A stretch of DNA of 26,030 nt from JAIVGV01 sp035295985 (GTDB lineage Bacteria > Acidobacteriota > Blastocatellia > Pyrinomonadales > Pyrinomonadaceae). How positions within the stretch are numbered: position 1 is the first letter of the stretch; each line of letters opens with the position of its first letter. The DNA is taken from contig DATHBT010000217.1 in the NCBI GenBank assembly GCA_035295985.1, positions 1 to 26,030 on the forward strand, read 5' to 3'. This document shows, in pieces, positions 7,061 to 14,437 of this stretch. Both the position numbers and the translations under genes were made by a program. The notes below the pieces were generated by a model. The model searched no databases and was not told the DNA's origin. It was given only the letters and a program-made list of their open reading frames with translations.

Positions 7061-8422
7061 TTAAGCCGTCGGTAAGCCCTCGACCGCCGCGCCCTGACGC
7101 GTCGCGACGGGCGAAGAGGTCGTCTCCGGCAGCGGGCGCTCGACGAGCGGCAGCAGGCGGCGGCGGAAGTCTTCGGGGAACTTCTTGATCGCCGACTGGA
7201 TCGGCCACGCGGCGGCGTCGCCGAGCGGGCAGAAAGATTTGCCCTCTATGTTGTCGCAGAGATCGAGCAGCAGTTGCGCGTCGTCGGGTTGCCCCTCGCC
7301 GCGCGCGATCCGCTTGAAGACTTTAACCAGCCAGTCCGTGCCCTCGCGGCAGGGCGTGCACCAGCCGCACGACTCGTGCTTGTAGAACTCGATCAGATTT
7401 TTGGTGGACTCGAACACGTCAACCGTCTCGTCCATAACGATGAAGCCGCCTGAGCCGACCATCGAGCCGGCGGCGACCAGCCCCTCGTAATCCATCTTCA
7501 CGCCGCGCCCCTCGATGTCGCGCGCCGGCATGATGTAAACGGACGAGCCGCCGGGTATGACAGCTTTTAATTTTTTGCCGCCGAGCATCCCCTGGCAGTC
7601 CTGCATGATGAACCGCTCCATGTCTTCGTAGCCCATCGGCAGCTCATAGACGCCGGGGCGGTTGACGTGGCCCGACACCGACCAGACCTTCGTGCCGCCG
7701 CTCTTCTCCGTGCCCAGCTTCTGCCATGCCTCGCCGCCCATCTTGATGATGTCAGGCACGGCCGTCAGCGTCTCGACGTTGTTGACGACAGTCGGGCAGC
7801 CGTAGAGGCCCGCGACCGCCGGGAAGGGCGGCTTCATGCGCGGGTGGCCCCGAAGCCCTTCGAGCGAGTTCAGGAGCGCCGTCTCCTCGCCGCAGATGTA
7901 CGCGCCCGCGCCGGTGTGCGTGTAAAGCTCGAAGGTGAAATCAGTGCCGAGGATTTTCTCCCCCAGGAAGCCGGCGGCGCGCGCCTCCGCAATGGCCGCG
8001 TCCATGATGTTGATGAGGTAGCGGTACTCGCCGCGCGTATAGACGTAGCCGGTCTTCGACCCCAGGGCGTAAGCGGCGATCAGCATCCCCTCGATCAGCA
8101 TGTGCGGATCGCGCTCCATCAGGTAGCGATCCTTGAACGTGCCCGGCTCCGACTCGTCCGCGTTGCAGACGATGTACTTCGGCTTCGGCGAGTCCTTCGG
8201 CACGAAGCTCCACTTCATCCCGGTCGGGAAGCCCGCGCCGCCGCGCCCCCTGAGCGCGGACTTTTTGACCTCGCCGATCACGGCGTCGGGCGACATCCCG
8301 TCGAGGACTTTCTTCAGGGCCTCGTAGCCGCCGTTCCGTCGGTACACGTCGAGCGTGTGCGACCCTTCGAGGTGGACGCGGCGGAGTTGCAGAGGCTCGC
8401 AGCCGATGGCGCCGATGAACAT
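7061..8422 (-). CDS. nuoF: NADH-quinone oxidoreductase subunit F (NADH- and FMN-binding)
   Basis: This is the 453-aa entry subunit of complex I, which oxidises NADH and passes electrons via FMN to cluster N3. The glycine-rich nucleotide loop GRGGAGFPTG is at residues 59-68. The conserved NADESEPGTFKDR segment is at about 87-99 and GAGAYICGEETALLNSLEG at 171-189. The N3 [4Fe-4S] ligands are C352, C355, C358 (in ESCGWCTPCREG) and C398 (in SFCPLG). A roughly 25-residue polar tail follows the family core. The start codon lies 6 nt from a one-sided heptamer array (R3) and has no Shine-Dalgarno sequence. The downstream neighbour is the PPC-like gene rather than nuoG directly. Confidence 0.97.
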   Translation of the reverse strand: MFIGAIGCEPLQLRRVHLEGSHTLDVYRRNGGYEALKKVLDGMSPDAVIGEVKKSALRGRGGAGFPTGMKWSFVPKDSPKPKYIVCNADESEPGTFKDRYLMERDPHMLIEGMLIAAYALGSKTGYVYTRGEYRYLINIMDAAIAEARAAGFLGEKILGTDFTFELYTHTGAGAYICGEETALLNSLEGLRGHPRMKPPFPAVAGLYGCPTVVNNVETLTAVPDIIKMGGEAWQKLGTEKSGGTKVWSVSGHVNRPGVYELPMGYEDMERFIMQDCQGMLGGKKLKAVIPGGSSVYIMPARDIEGRGVKMDYEGLVAAGSMVGSGGFIVMDETVDVFESTKNLIEFYKHESCGWCTPCREGTDWLVKVFKRIARGEGQPDDAQLLLDLCDNIEGKSFCPLGDAAAWPIQSAIKKFPEDFRRRLLPLVERPLPETTSSPVATRQGAAVEGLPTA

Positions 8423-8428
8423 AAGGAA

Positions 8429-8465
8429 GCTGTTAGCTGTTAGCTGTTAGCGATTAGCTGTTAGC
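8429..8465. repeat. One-sided heptamer array R3 (GCTGTTA family), nuoE/nuoF junction
   Basis: Five tandem heptamers (GCTGTTA three times, GCGATTA, GCTGTTA) plus GC lie 6 nt from the nuoF ATG. The rest of the 98-nt junction (8466-8520) shows no inverted partner array, although AACGAACCGGCGAA vaguely recalls the loop of the complete elements. It looks like a half element or a copy that lost its second arm. Confidence 0.88.
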
Positions 8466-8520
8466 AATAACGAACCGGCGAATGAGACCGAGACGTGCTG
8501 CCTCGCCGCTTCGCACTGAC

Positions 8521-9087
8521 TCACTGAACTTTAACCGTGAACTCGTACTCGTCGCGCTCGCAGGCGTCGAGAATCTGATCGACCTTTTCAGGCGTCAGGT
8601 TCTCGTGGTAGTCGAGGCCGAGCTGCATCATCGGGGCCGTGCCGCAGGAGCCGAGGCATTCGACCTCCCAGATGGTGAAGCGGCCGTCCGCGGTCGTCTC
8701 GCCGGGCTTGATGCCGAGCCGTTTGGAGCAGTGCTCGGTGATCGTCCCCGCGCCCATGATCTTGCACGAGAGCGTGCGGCAGATTTGCAGGTGATACTTG
8801 CCGACCGGCTCCGTGTTGATCATCGAGTAGAAGGTAGCGACCTCCCAGATGTCCGTGATCCGCAGGCCCAGCCTGTCCGCAAGGTACGCCACGCCCGGCG
8901 GGTCGAGCCACCCGCCGCGCTCGCGCTGCACGATGAACATCAGCGGCAGGATGGCCGAACGCTCCACCGGGTACTTCGCCAGGTGGCGGTCAATCTCAGC
9001 CTCCACCTCCGGCGAGAACCGCGCGAGCTCTTTCGGCACAGGCGCTTCCTGCGGCAGCGGGTTGTTCGGCGTGAACTGGGAACTCAT
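8521..9087 (-). CDS. nuoE: NADH-quinone oxidoreductase subunit E ([2Fe-2S] 24-kDa subunit)
   Basis: This is a thioredoxin-fold [2Fe-2S] subunit (188 aa) that pairs with NuoF in the NADH dehydrogenase module and holds cluster N1a. The ligands are C103 and C108 (ICRTLSCKI, C-x4-C) and C144 and C148 (ECLGSCG, C-x3-C). Length is slightly above the family average because of a proline-rich N-terminus. The start codon at 9085-9087 is preceded on the coding strand by six T residues and then the inner edge of repeat R4. There is no Shine-Dalgarno sequence. It lies in the operon order D-E-F as in E. coli. Confidence 0.97.
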   Translation of the reverse strand: MSSQFTPNNPLPQEAPVPKELARFSPEVEAEIDRHLAKYPVERSAILPLMFIVQRERGGWLDPPGVAYLADRLGLRITDIWEVATFYSMINTEPVGKYHLQICRTLSCKIMGAGTITEHCSKRLGIKPGETTADGRFTIWEVECLGSCGTAPMMQLGLDYHENLTPEKVDQILDACERDEYEFTVKVQ

Positions 9088-9093
9088 AAAAAA

Positions 9094-9194
9094 GCTGTTA
9101 GCTGTTAGCTGTTAGCAAAACCGGAAACCAAAACGGAAGCGAAAGCTTGTAGCTGTTTTCTTCTGGCTAAAAGCTAACAGCTAATTGCTAACAG

Positions 9195-9195
<1 letters not shown>
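9094..9195. repeat. Heptamer foldback element R4 (GCTGTTA family), nuoD/nuoE junction
   Basis: The left array at 9094-9116 is three GCTGTTA units plus GC. The right array at 9166-9195 is GCTAAAA, GCTAACA, GCTAATT, GCTAACA plus GC. The loop begins AAAACCGGAAACCAAAACGG and ends with GCTGTTTTCTTCTG, and is clearly homologous to the R1 and R6 loops. The last base of the right array is also the first plus-strand base of the nuoD stop codon (CTA, read TAG). The other end is 6 nt from the nuoE ATG. Those six bases are all A on the plus strand. Confidence 0.93.
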
Positions 9196-10415
<1,220 letters not shown>

Positions 10416-10418
10416 AAC

Positions 10419-10476
10419 GATTGCGGATTGCGGATTGCGGATTGCGGATTGTTTCCGCAGTCCGAAATCCGCAATC
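10419..10476. repeat. Heptamer foldback element R5 (GCGGATT family), nuoC/nuoD junction
   Basis: About four and a half tandem TTGCGGA heptamers occupy 10419-10451. A shorter inverted partner (AATCCGCAATC, 10466-10476) gives a perfect 11-bp pairing, with more degenerate pairing beyond. The partner arm overlaps the nuoC stop codon (10475-10477). The main array ends 3 nt from the nuoD ATG. It uses a different word from R1-R4 but has the same layout in a shorter junction of 59 nt. Confidence 0.88.
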
Positions 10477-11008
10477 AGGTCAGGCTGTACGGCTCGAAGC
10501 CGCGCAGGGGAAAATCTTTGCGGAGCGCGTGGCCCTGCCAGTCGTCGGGGAGCAGGATGCGGCGCAGGTCGGGGTGGCCTTCGAAGACCACGCCGAACAT
10601 GTCGAAGGTCTCGCGCTCGTGCCAGTTGGCCGTGCGCCAGACGGTCGTGACGGTCGGCACGCGCGCGTCGTCCTCGGCGAGCAGGACTTTCAGGCGCAGC
10701 CGGTGGTACTTGGTCATCGAGAACAGGTGGTAGTTGACCTCGAAGCGCGGGTCTTCTTCGGGGCCGCGATCCACGCCGCACAGGTCGGAGAGCATCGTGA
10801 ACTCAAGTCCCGGCGTCCGTTTGTAGAACTCGCACGCCGCGACGATGTGCTCGCGCGGCACGACGACGGTCGTCTCGCCGAAAGCTTGGATCACCTCCGT
10901 GATCCAATCAGCGTGCGCCTCACGCAAGGCGGCGACGAGCGGCGACTCGGCCTGCCCGCCTCCTGCGTCAGCCTGTTCCGCGATCTGCTTTTCGCGCTCG
11001 ATGTCCAT
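10475..11008 (-). CDS. nuoC: NADH-quinone oxidoreductase subunit C
   Basis: This is the 30-kDa peripheral-arm subunit (177 aa), separate from NuoD rather than fused as in E. coli. The family signature at residues 131-167 reads ERETFDMFGVVFEGHPDLRR followed by ILLPDDWQGHALRKDFP. An N-terminal stretch of about 25 residues is polar and poorly conserved. The stop codon lies inside the inverted arm of repeat R5. The ATG at 11006-11008 is 8 nt from repeat R6, and the coding-strand bases just before it (CTTCCTCCC) are the opposite of a Shine-Dalgarno sequence. Confidence 0.96.
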   Translation of the reverse strand: MDIEREKQIAEQADAGGGQAESPLVAALREAHADWITEVIQAFGETTVVVPREHIVAACEFYKRTPGLEFTMLSDLCGVDRGPEEDPRFEVNYHLFSMTKYHRLRLKVLLAEDDARVPTVTTVWRTANWHERETFDMFGVVFEGHPDLRRILLPDDWQGHALRKDFPLRGFEPYSLT

Positions 11009-11016
11009 GGGAGGAA

Positions 11017-11128
11017 GCTGTTAGCGATTAGCTGTTAGCAAAACCGAAAACCAAAACAGAAGCGTGCTACCTCGAGCCGAAAGCTGTTTCTTCTTCTGGC
11101 TAACAGCTAACGGCTAACAGCTAACAGC
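11017..11128. repeat. Heptamer foldback element R6 (GCTGTTA family), nuoB/nuoC junction
   Basis: The left array at 11017-11039 is GCTGTTA, GCGATTA, GCTGTTA plus GC. The right array at 11099-11128 is GCTAACA, GCTAACG, GCTAACA, GCTAACA plus GC. The loop starts AAAACCGAAAACCAAAACAG and ends GCTGTTTCTTCTTCTG, like R4. It sits 8 nt from the nuoC start and 3 nt from the nuoB stop. Confidence 0.93.
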
Positions 11129-11131
11129 TTC

Positions 11132-11782
11132 TCAGAATGAACGCCTGCGCTCGTGGCGCGAGGGGATCGTGTAGGGGCGCGAGACCTGCGCGGCCTCGCC
11201 CGGCTCCTGCGCGGCTGCGTCGCCCGCGGCCGAGACGCCGGTGGCGGGGAGCGTGCCCGGCGGCACGGCCTCGCGCGCCTCCTCGGGCGCAACGTCGCGG
11301 CGGTCGCGCATGGATTCTTTCATGATCTTCTCTTGAAGCATCATCACCGCGTGAATCAACATTTCGGGGCGCGGCGGGCAGCGCGGGATGTACACGTCAA
11401 CGGGGACGACCTTGTCCACGCCCTGCACGATGGCGTAGTTGTCGAACACGCCGCCCGACGTGGCGCATGCGCCCATCGAGATTACCCACTTCGGTTCGGG
11501 CATCTGATCGTAGATGCGGCGAAGCACTGGGGCCATCTTGCGCGACACCCGTCCCGAAACGATCATCACGTCGGCCTGCCGCGGACTGGCCCGAAAAACT
11601 TCCGAGCCGAAGCGCGCGAGGTCGTGGCGCGAGTCGGTCGTCGCCATCATTTCGATGGCGCAGCAGGCGAGGCCGAAGGTCGCGGGCCAAAGGCTGGACT
11701 TGCGCGCCCAGTTGACGAGCGAATCCAGCCGCGTCGTGATGATTTCCGGCAGCGCCTCCGCGATCTTGTTTTCGAGACCCAT
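11132..11782 (-). CDS. nuoB: NADH-quinone oxidoreductase subunit B
   Basis: This subunit carries the terminal [4Fe-4S] cluster N2, the direct electron donor to quinone. The cluster ligands are the adjacent pair C40-C41 (FGLACCAIEMM), C106 (SMGACATSGG) and C135 (YIPRCPPRPE), all in place. At 216 aa it is longer than many NuoB proteins because of an alanine/proline-rich C-terminal tail after about residue 160, which looks disordered. The ATG at 11780-11782 is 14 nt from repeat R7 without a Shine-Dalgarno sequence. It sits between nuoA and nuoC in the standard order. Confidence 0.97.
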   Translation of the reverse strand: MGLENKIAEALPEIITTRLDSLVNWARKSSLWPATFGLACCAIEMMATTDSRHDLARFGSEVFRASPRQADVMIVSGRVSRKMAPVLRRIYDQMPEPKWVISMGACATSGGVFDNYAIVQGVDKVVPVDVYIPRCPPRPEMLIHAVMMLQEKIMKESMRDRRDVAPEEAREAVPPGTLPATGVSAAGDAAAQEPGEAAQVSRPYTIPSRHERRRSF

Positions 11783-11796
11783 GATTTAAAACCCCG

Positions 11797-11906
11797 GCTA
11801 TTAGCTGTTAGCTTTTAGCCGTTAGCAAAACAAAGAACCGAGATGCAAGGCGAGGAGCGAAAGCCGCTTTGCGTTTCCCCCCGGTTAACAGCTAATCGCT
11901 AACAGC
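11797..11906. repeat. Heptamer foldback element R7 (GCTGTTA family), nuoA/nuoB junction
   Basis: The left array at 11797-11826 is GCTATTA, GCTGTTA, GCTTTTA, GCCGTTA plus GC. The right array at 11884-11906 is GTTAACA, GCTAATC, GCTAACA plus GC. The loop (AAAACAAAGAACCGAGATGC, then GCGAAAGCCGC) is a diverged version of the R4/R6 loop. It is 14 nt from the nuoB start and 6 nt from the nuoA stop, the loosest fit of the set. Confidence 0.9.
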
Positions 11907-11912
11907 CTCTTT

Positions 11913-12401
11913 TCACGCGGCCTGTCCGAGAGTCTTCCGGTTCAGCTCGGCCGCGCGGCCTTCGATCAGGGCGAGCGCGCGGGCCTCTGCCTCGGCATCG
12001 CGGCGCGCGTTCTCGCCCCAGTCGAACAGCCCCTTCTTGAGCACGTAAACGTAGCCGACGAGGAGCAGCACGACGAAGATCATCATCTCGACGAAGACGA
12101 TGTCGCGCATCTGCGGGCTGTAGGCGGCGAGCTGCTTGAAGACGACGGCCCACGGCATCAGGAAGATCAACTCGATGTCGAAGAGGATGAAGATCATCCC
12201 GATCATGTAGAACTTGACCGAGAAACGCTCGCGCGCAGTGCCCACCGGGTCTTTGCCGCACTCGTAGGGCATCAGCTTCGTGCGCGTCGGCTTCTTCTGG
12301 CCGACGAGCTGCGAGAGCAGGATGTTGCCGCCGGCGAACCCGAGCGCCACGACGAACATGAGCAGGATGGGCAAGTAGTCTCCGAGCTGAAAGCTACCCA
12401 C
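11913..12401 (-). CDS. nuoA: NADH-quinone oxidoreductase subunit A
   Basis: This is the ND3-type membrane subunit (162 aa), the first gene of the operon. Three hydrophobic segments are visible. The conserved loop YECGKDP begins at residue 46, and the helix RFSVKFYMIGMIFILFDIEL carries the conserved acidic pair D75/E77. A charged C-terminal tail of about 35 residues extends past the usual end. The start codon is GTG (12399-12401). It is supported by a strong GGGAGGA Shine-Dalgarno sequence about 8 nt upstream on the minus strand, in contrast to most other genes of the operon. Promoter and leader hairpin lie just upstream. Confidence 0.97.
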   Translation of the reverse strand: MGSFQLGDYLPILLMFVVALGFAGGNILLSQLVGQKKPTRTKLMPYECGKDPVGTARERFSVKFYMIGMIFILFDIELIFLMPWAVVFKQLAAYSPQMRDIVFVEMMIFVVLLLVGYVYVLKKGLFDWGENARRDAEAEARALALIEGRAAELNRKTLGQAA

Positions 12402-12420
12402 GGAGTCCTCCCGACGATCT

Positions 12421-12452
12421 CGCGCCGGGGACGCATCTGCCGCCCCGGCGCG
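12421..12452 (-). promoter_or_regulatory. GC-rich hairpin in the nuo leader
   Basis: CGCGCCGGGG (12421-12430) and its exact reverse complement CCCCGGCGCG (12443-12452) form a 10-bp stem with a 12-nt loop. It lies between the predicted transcription start and the nuoA Shine-Dalgarno sequence. No U-tract follows, so it is not an intrinsic terminator. It may stabilise the mRNA or be regulatory. Confidence 0.6.
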
Positions 12453-12487
12453 CCCCGAAAAGAGTTTGAGAATGATGGTACAAACGG

Positions 12488-12516
12488 ATGGTAAGCGAAC
12501 GCAGTGGGGCTGTCAA
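12488..12516 (-). promoter_or_regulatory. Predicted sigma70-type promoter of the nuo operon
   Basis: On the minus strand a perfect TTGACA (12511-12516) is followed after 17 bp by TACCAT (12488-12493; four of six match TATAAT). Transcription would start near 12481, about 80 nt before the nuoA GTG. The position at the head of the operon supports the call. Confidence 0.65.
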
Positions 12517-12558
12517 GCAAGTTCGCGTGCGGGCGCAAGTTGGTAATTTTTAAGGAGA

Positions 12559-12588
12559 TTGACCCTCGCAGAAGGGCTGTGCTACTGT
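12559..12588 (+). promoter_or_regulatory. Possible promoter of the divergent unknown gene/thiS unit
   Basis: TTGACC (12559-12564) is followed after 18 bp by TACTGT (12583-12588), with a TG one base upstream as in extended -10 promoters. This would give a leader of about 65 nt before the GTG at 12660. The -10 match is only partial. Confidence 0.4.
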
Positions 12589-12659
12589 TTTCGACGGCGG
12601 CCCGCAAGCCGTAGATTCCGCCCGCCGCCCGCCCTGTTTTTCCACACACCAGGCCAGCC

Positions 12660-13673
12660 GTGATTACCGGATTTAACACAGACATCGAGTACGAGGGAGT
12701 CGTCTATCACGTCCAGACTGAGGACAAGGGGCTGGACACGCCCATCATCCTCTCGCTCGTTTACGTCGGCGGCGCGATCCTCGCGAGTAAGCGCTCGCCC
12801 TACGACGACCTGATCGTCGCGGGCTTCGACGCGGCGGCGCTCAGCGAGCGGCTGAACCGCCAGCACAAGCTGATCTGCGCCGCCATCACGGCCGGCCGCA
12901 TCGAAGAACTGAAGCGCCTGAACCGCCAGGGCGGCGGGGCCGGACGCAAAAGCTCGCGCAAGGCAGTGGTGGCGAAGCCGCCCGCGGCGACCGAGATTCC
13001 CGCCGCGACCGCTGCCGAGACGAAGCCCGCGGCCGAAGCTCCCGCACAAACGACCACTCCTGTTCCATCTAACGGCGACGCGGCAGCGCAGACGTTAGAC
13101 GAGTCGGTTAAGACAGAGCTGCCGTCGTGGTTCGAGGCGGCGGCAGAAGGTATCGCAGCCCCGACCGAGAAAGCTGCGGCCAACGACGCGGCCGTGCCTG
13201 AGGTGACGCGCCCGCTCCCGCCGGAGGACGCGCGCGTCCAAAGCGGCGCGGGGCAGCCGGCCGAAGAACCCTCCGAGGGAGTCGCCGGCCTGCCGGGCGC
13301 GGAGGCTGCCGATGCCGCTCCCGCGCCTCAGCCGCGCGTCGAAGAGATCATCCCGGTCGAGCTTGAAGGCGAGCTGCACGTGAGCCTGATGGAGGAGCGC
13401 GACTACAAGGCCGGCGAGATCGTGACGCTGCGCGTGCGCGTCGCGCGAGGGCCGTTCGAAGCGCGCGAGGCCGTCTCGGACGCCACAGTCACCGTCAAAA
13501 TCCTCGGCACGGAATTTCGACCGCTGATCCTGACTTCCAAGACCGACGGCGACGGCGTCGCCGTCATCCACGCGTGGCTGCCGCGCTTCACGGGCGGGCG
13601 CGCCGCCATCCTCGCCCGCGCCACGCACGACGGCTTCGCGGCCGAGTTGCGCCGCCCCATCCGCCACCTGTGA
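12660..13673 (+). CDS. Conserved unknown protein with N-terminal small domain, Ala/Pro-rich linker and C-terminal beta domain
   Basis: This 337-aa cytoplasmic-looking protein has no signal peptide or membrane helix, and I assign no function. Residues 1-88 form a compact domain (MITGFNTDIEYEGVVYHVQT, then ILASKRSPYDDLIVAGFD and RQHKLICAAITAGRIEELKR). I associate this pattern with uncharacterised acidobacterial proteins, which is a recollection and not a search result. Residues about 90-225 are an Ala/Pro/Glu-rich, probably disordered linker. Residues about 228-337 look like an Ig-like beta-sandwich, with alternating hydrophobics (ELHVSLMEERDYKAGEIVTL, DATVTVKILG) and a closing GRAAILARATHDGF strand. 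It starts with GTG at 12660, with an AGG about 8 nt upstream. Its TGA stop overlaps the thiS GTG (GTGA), so the two are translationally coupled. It is divergent from nuoA. Confidence 0.85.
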   Translation: MITGFNTDIEYEGVVYHVQTEDKGLDTPIILSLVYVGGAILASKRSPYDDLIVAGFDAAALSERLNRQHKLICAAITAGRIEELKRLNRQGGGAGRKSSRKAVVAKPPAATEIPAATAAETKPAAEAPAQTTTPVPSNGDAAAQTLDESVKTELPSWFEAAAEGIAAPTEKAAANDAAVPEVTRPLPPEDARVQSGAGQPAEEPSEGVAGLPGAEAADAAPAPQPRVEEIIPVELEGELHVSLMEERDYKAGEIVTLRVRVARGPFEAREAVSDATVTVKILGTEFRPLILTSKTDGDGVAVIHAWLPRFTGGRAAILARATHDGFAAELRRPIRHL

Positions 13674-13891
13674 GCCGCAGCGTCCGCGTCAACGTCAACG
13701 GCGAGCCGCGTGAGGTCGAGGCAGGGACGACCGTGGCCCGGCTCGTCGAACTGCTCGCGCTCGCGCCGGAGCGGCTCGCCGTCGAGTTGAACCGAGAGGT
13801 GCTGCGCCGCGCGCACTGGCCCGAGACTGAACTGGCGGAAGGCGACCGGGTCGAGATCGTCCACTTCGTCGGCGGCGGCTCGGCGGACTGA
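13670..13891 (+). CDS. thiS: Sulfur carrier protein ThiS (short C-terminal extension after Gly-Gly)
   Basis: This is a small ubiquitin-fold sulfur carrier for thiamine thiazole biosynthesis. Its C-terminal Gly-Gly is normally adenylylated by ThiF and converted to a thiocarboxylate used by ThiG. The 73-aa product starts at a GTG (13670-13672) overlapping the previous stop codon. It reads MSRSVRVNVNGEPREVEAGT, with a typical ThiS core (TVARLVELLAL, AVELNREVLRRAHWPETEL, GDRVEIVHFVGGG). Unusually, three residues (SAD) follow the glycines, so the glycine carboxylate is not free without trimming. thiG lies 540 nt downstream. A longer reading of the same frame from 13574 is spurious because it overlaps the preceding gene. 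Confidence 0.88.
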   Translation: MSRSVRVNVNGEPREVEAGTTVARLVELLALAPERLAVELNREVLRRAHWPETELAEGDRVEIVHFVGGGSAD

Positions 13892-13914
13892 GCGGCGCGC
13901 GAGGTGGCGCCGCG

Positions 13915-13938
13915 CGCGCGATTTCGGAAATCCGCGCG
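13915..13938. other. Small hairpin downstream of thiS
   Basis: CGCGCGATTTC is followed almost immediately by GAAATCCGCGCG, which pairs with one bulged base. No T-tract follows, so termination is uncertain. It lies 24 nt after the thiS stop codon. Confidence 0.35.
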
Positions 13939-14037
13939 ATCTTAGGACGCATAACAGCGACGGGCTGACGCCCGCCCGGCGCGGCGAGAGATTTTGAGAC
14001 CCACAGCCGTCGGAAGGCGGATCGTGCAGGCGAAAAA

Positions 14038-14241
14038 TTGAGCATTCTGTTCATCGTCACCCTCCTTCTGCTGGCCGCCGTCGCCTACAGAATCTTCCGC
14101 AAGCAGCAGGAGTCGAACACCTACCGCGCAGAGCGCGAACTCTACAGGTCTGAGCCGCGCGGCCTCTCCGACGAGACGCCCGATCCGGAAGAAGCCGTTC
14201 CCGGAACGGCCCGGCATCAACAGCGCGGTGAAGACGGCTGA
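14038..14241 (+). CDS. Possible small single-pass membrane protein
   Basis: This is a 67-residue reading frame starting with TTG (14038-14040), with AGG a few bases upstream. The N-terminus is a clear hydrophobic helix (SILFIVTLLLLAAVAYRIF) followed by a basic stop-transfer (RKQQ). A charged hydrophilic tail rich in Arg/Glu/Pro follows and probably faces the cytoplasm. I recognise no family. It lies between thiS and a terminator, on the same strand, so it may be co-transcribed with thiS. A reading frame on the opposite strand (14253-13942) covers the same bases but looks less protein-like. The rare start codon and small size keep confidence moderate. Confidence 0.45.
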   Translation: MSILFIVTLLLLAAVAYRIFRKQQESNTYRAERELYRSEPRGLSDETPDPEEAVPGTARHQQRGEDG

Positions 14242-14291
14242 GAACGGTGCCATGAAGCCGGTCGTCGGCTGTCACAAGCAACGAAGTTGCA

Positions 14292-14333
14292 GGGCGGCGG
14301 CCGTCACCGTGACGGCCGCCGCCCCATCTTTTA
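14292..14333 (+). terminator. Intrinsic terminator between the thiS unit and thiG
   Basis: A perfect 15-bp GC-rich stem (arms 14292-14306 and 14310-14324, loop CCG) is followed by CATCTTTTA. It should end transcripts from the thiS side and imply a separate promoter for thiG in the following 100 bases. Confidence 0.7.
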
Positions 14334-14437
14334 TGCCGCCGGGCGGAGATTACTTCTGTCCCCCCGCTCAGTTTTGATTCGTGCGAATTAATGTGTAGTC
14401 TTTCGAAGACGACGAAACGAAAGGATCGGCACGCGTG

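Noticed and set aside
10416..10781. Upstream extension of nuoD by 122 codons
   Set aside because: It overlaps nuoC in another frame, runs through the GCGGATT repeat and has no complex I similarity. The ATG at 10415 begins the conserved protein.
13574..13669. Longer ThiS N-terminus
   Set aside because: It overlaps the end of the preceding gene in another frame. The GTG at 13670 gives the standard ThiS length and an overlapping stop/start.
14242..14434. TPP riboswitch before thiG
   Set aside because: I looked for CTGAGA and the ACCTGATCC-type core and found neither. The region holds a terminator instead.
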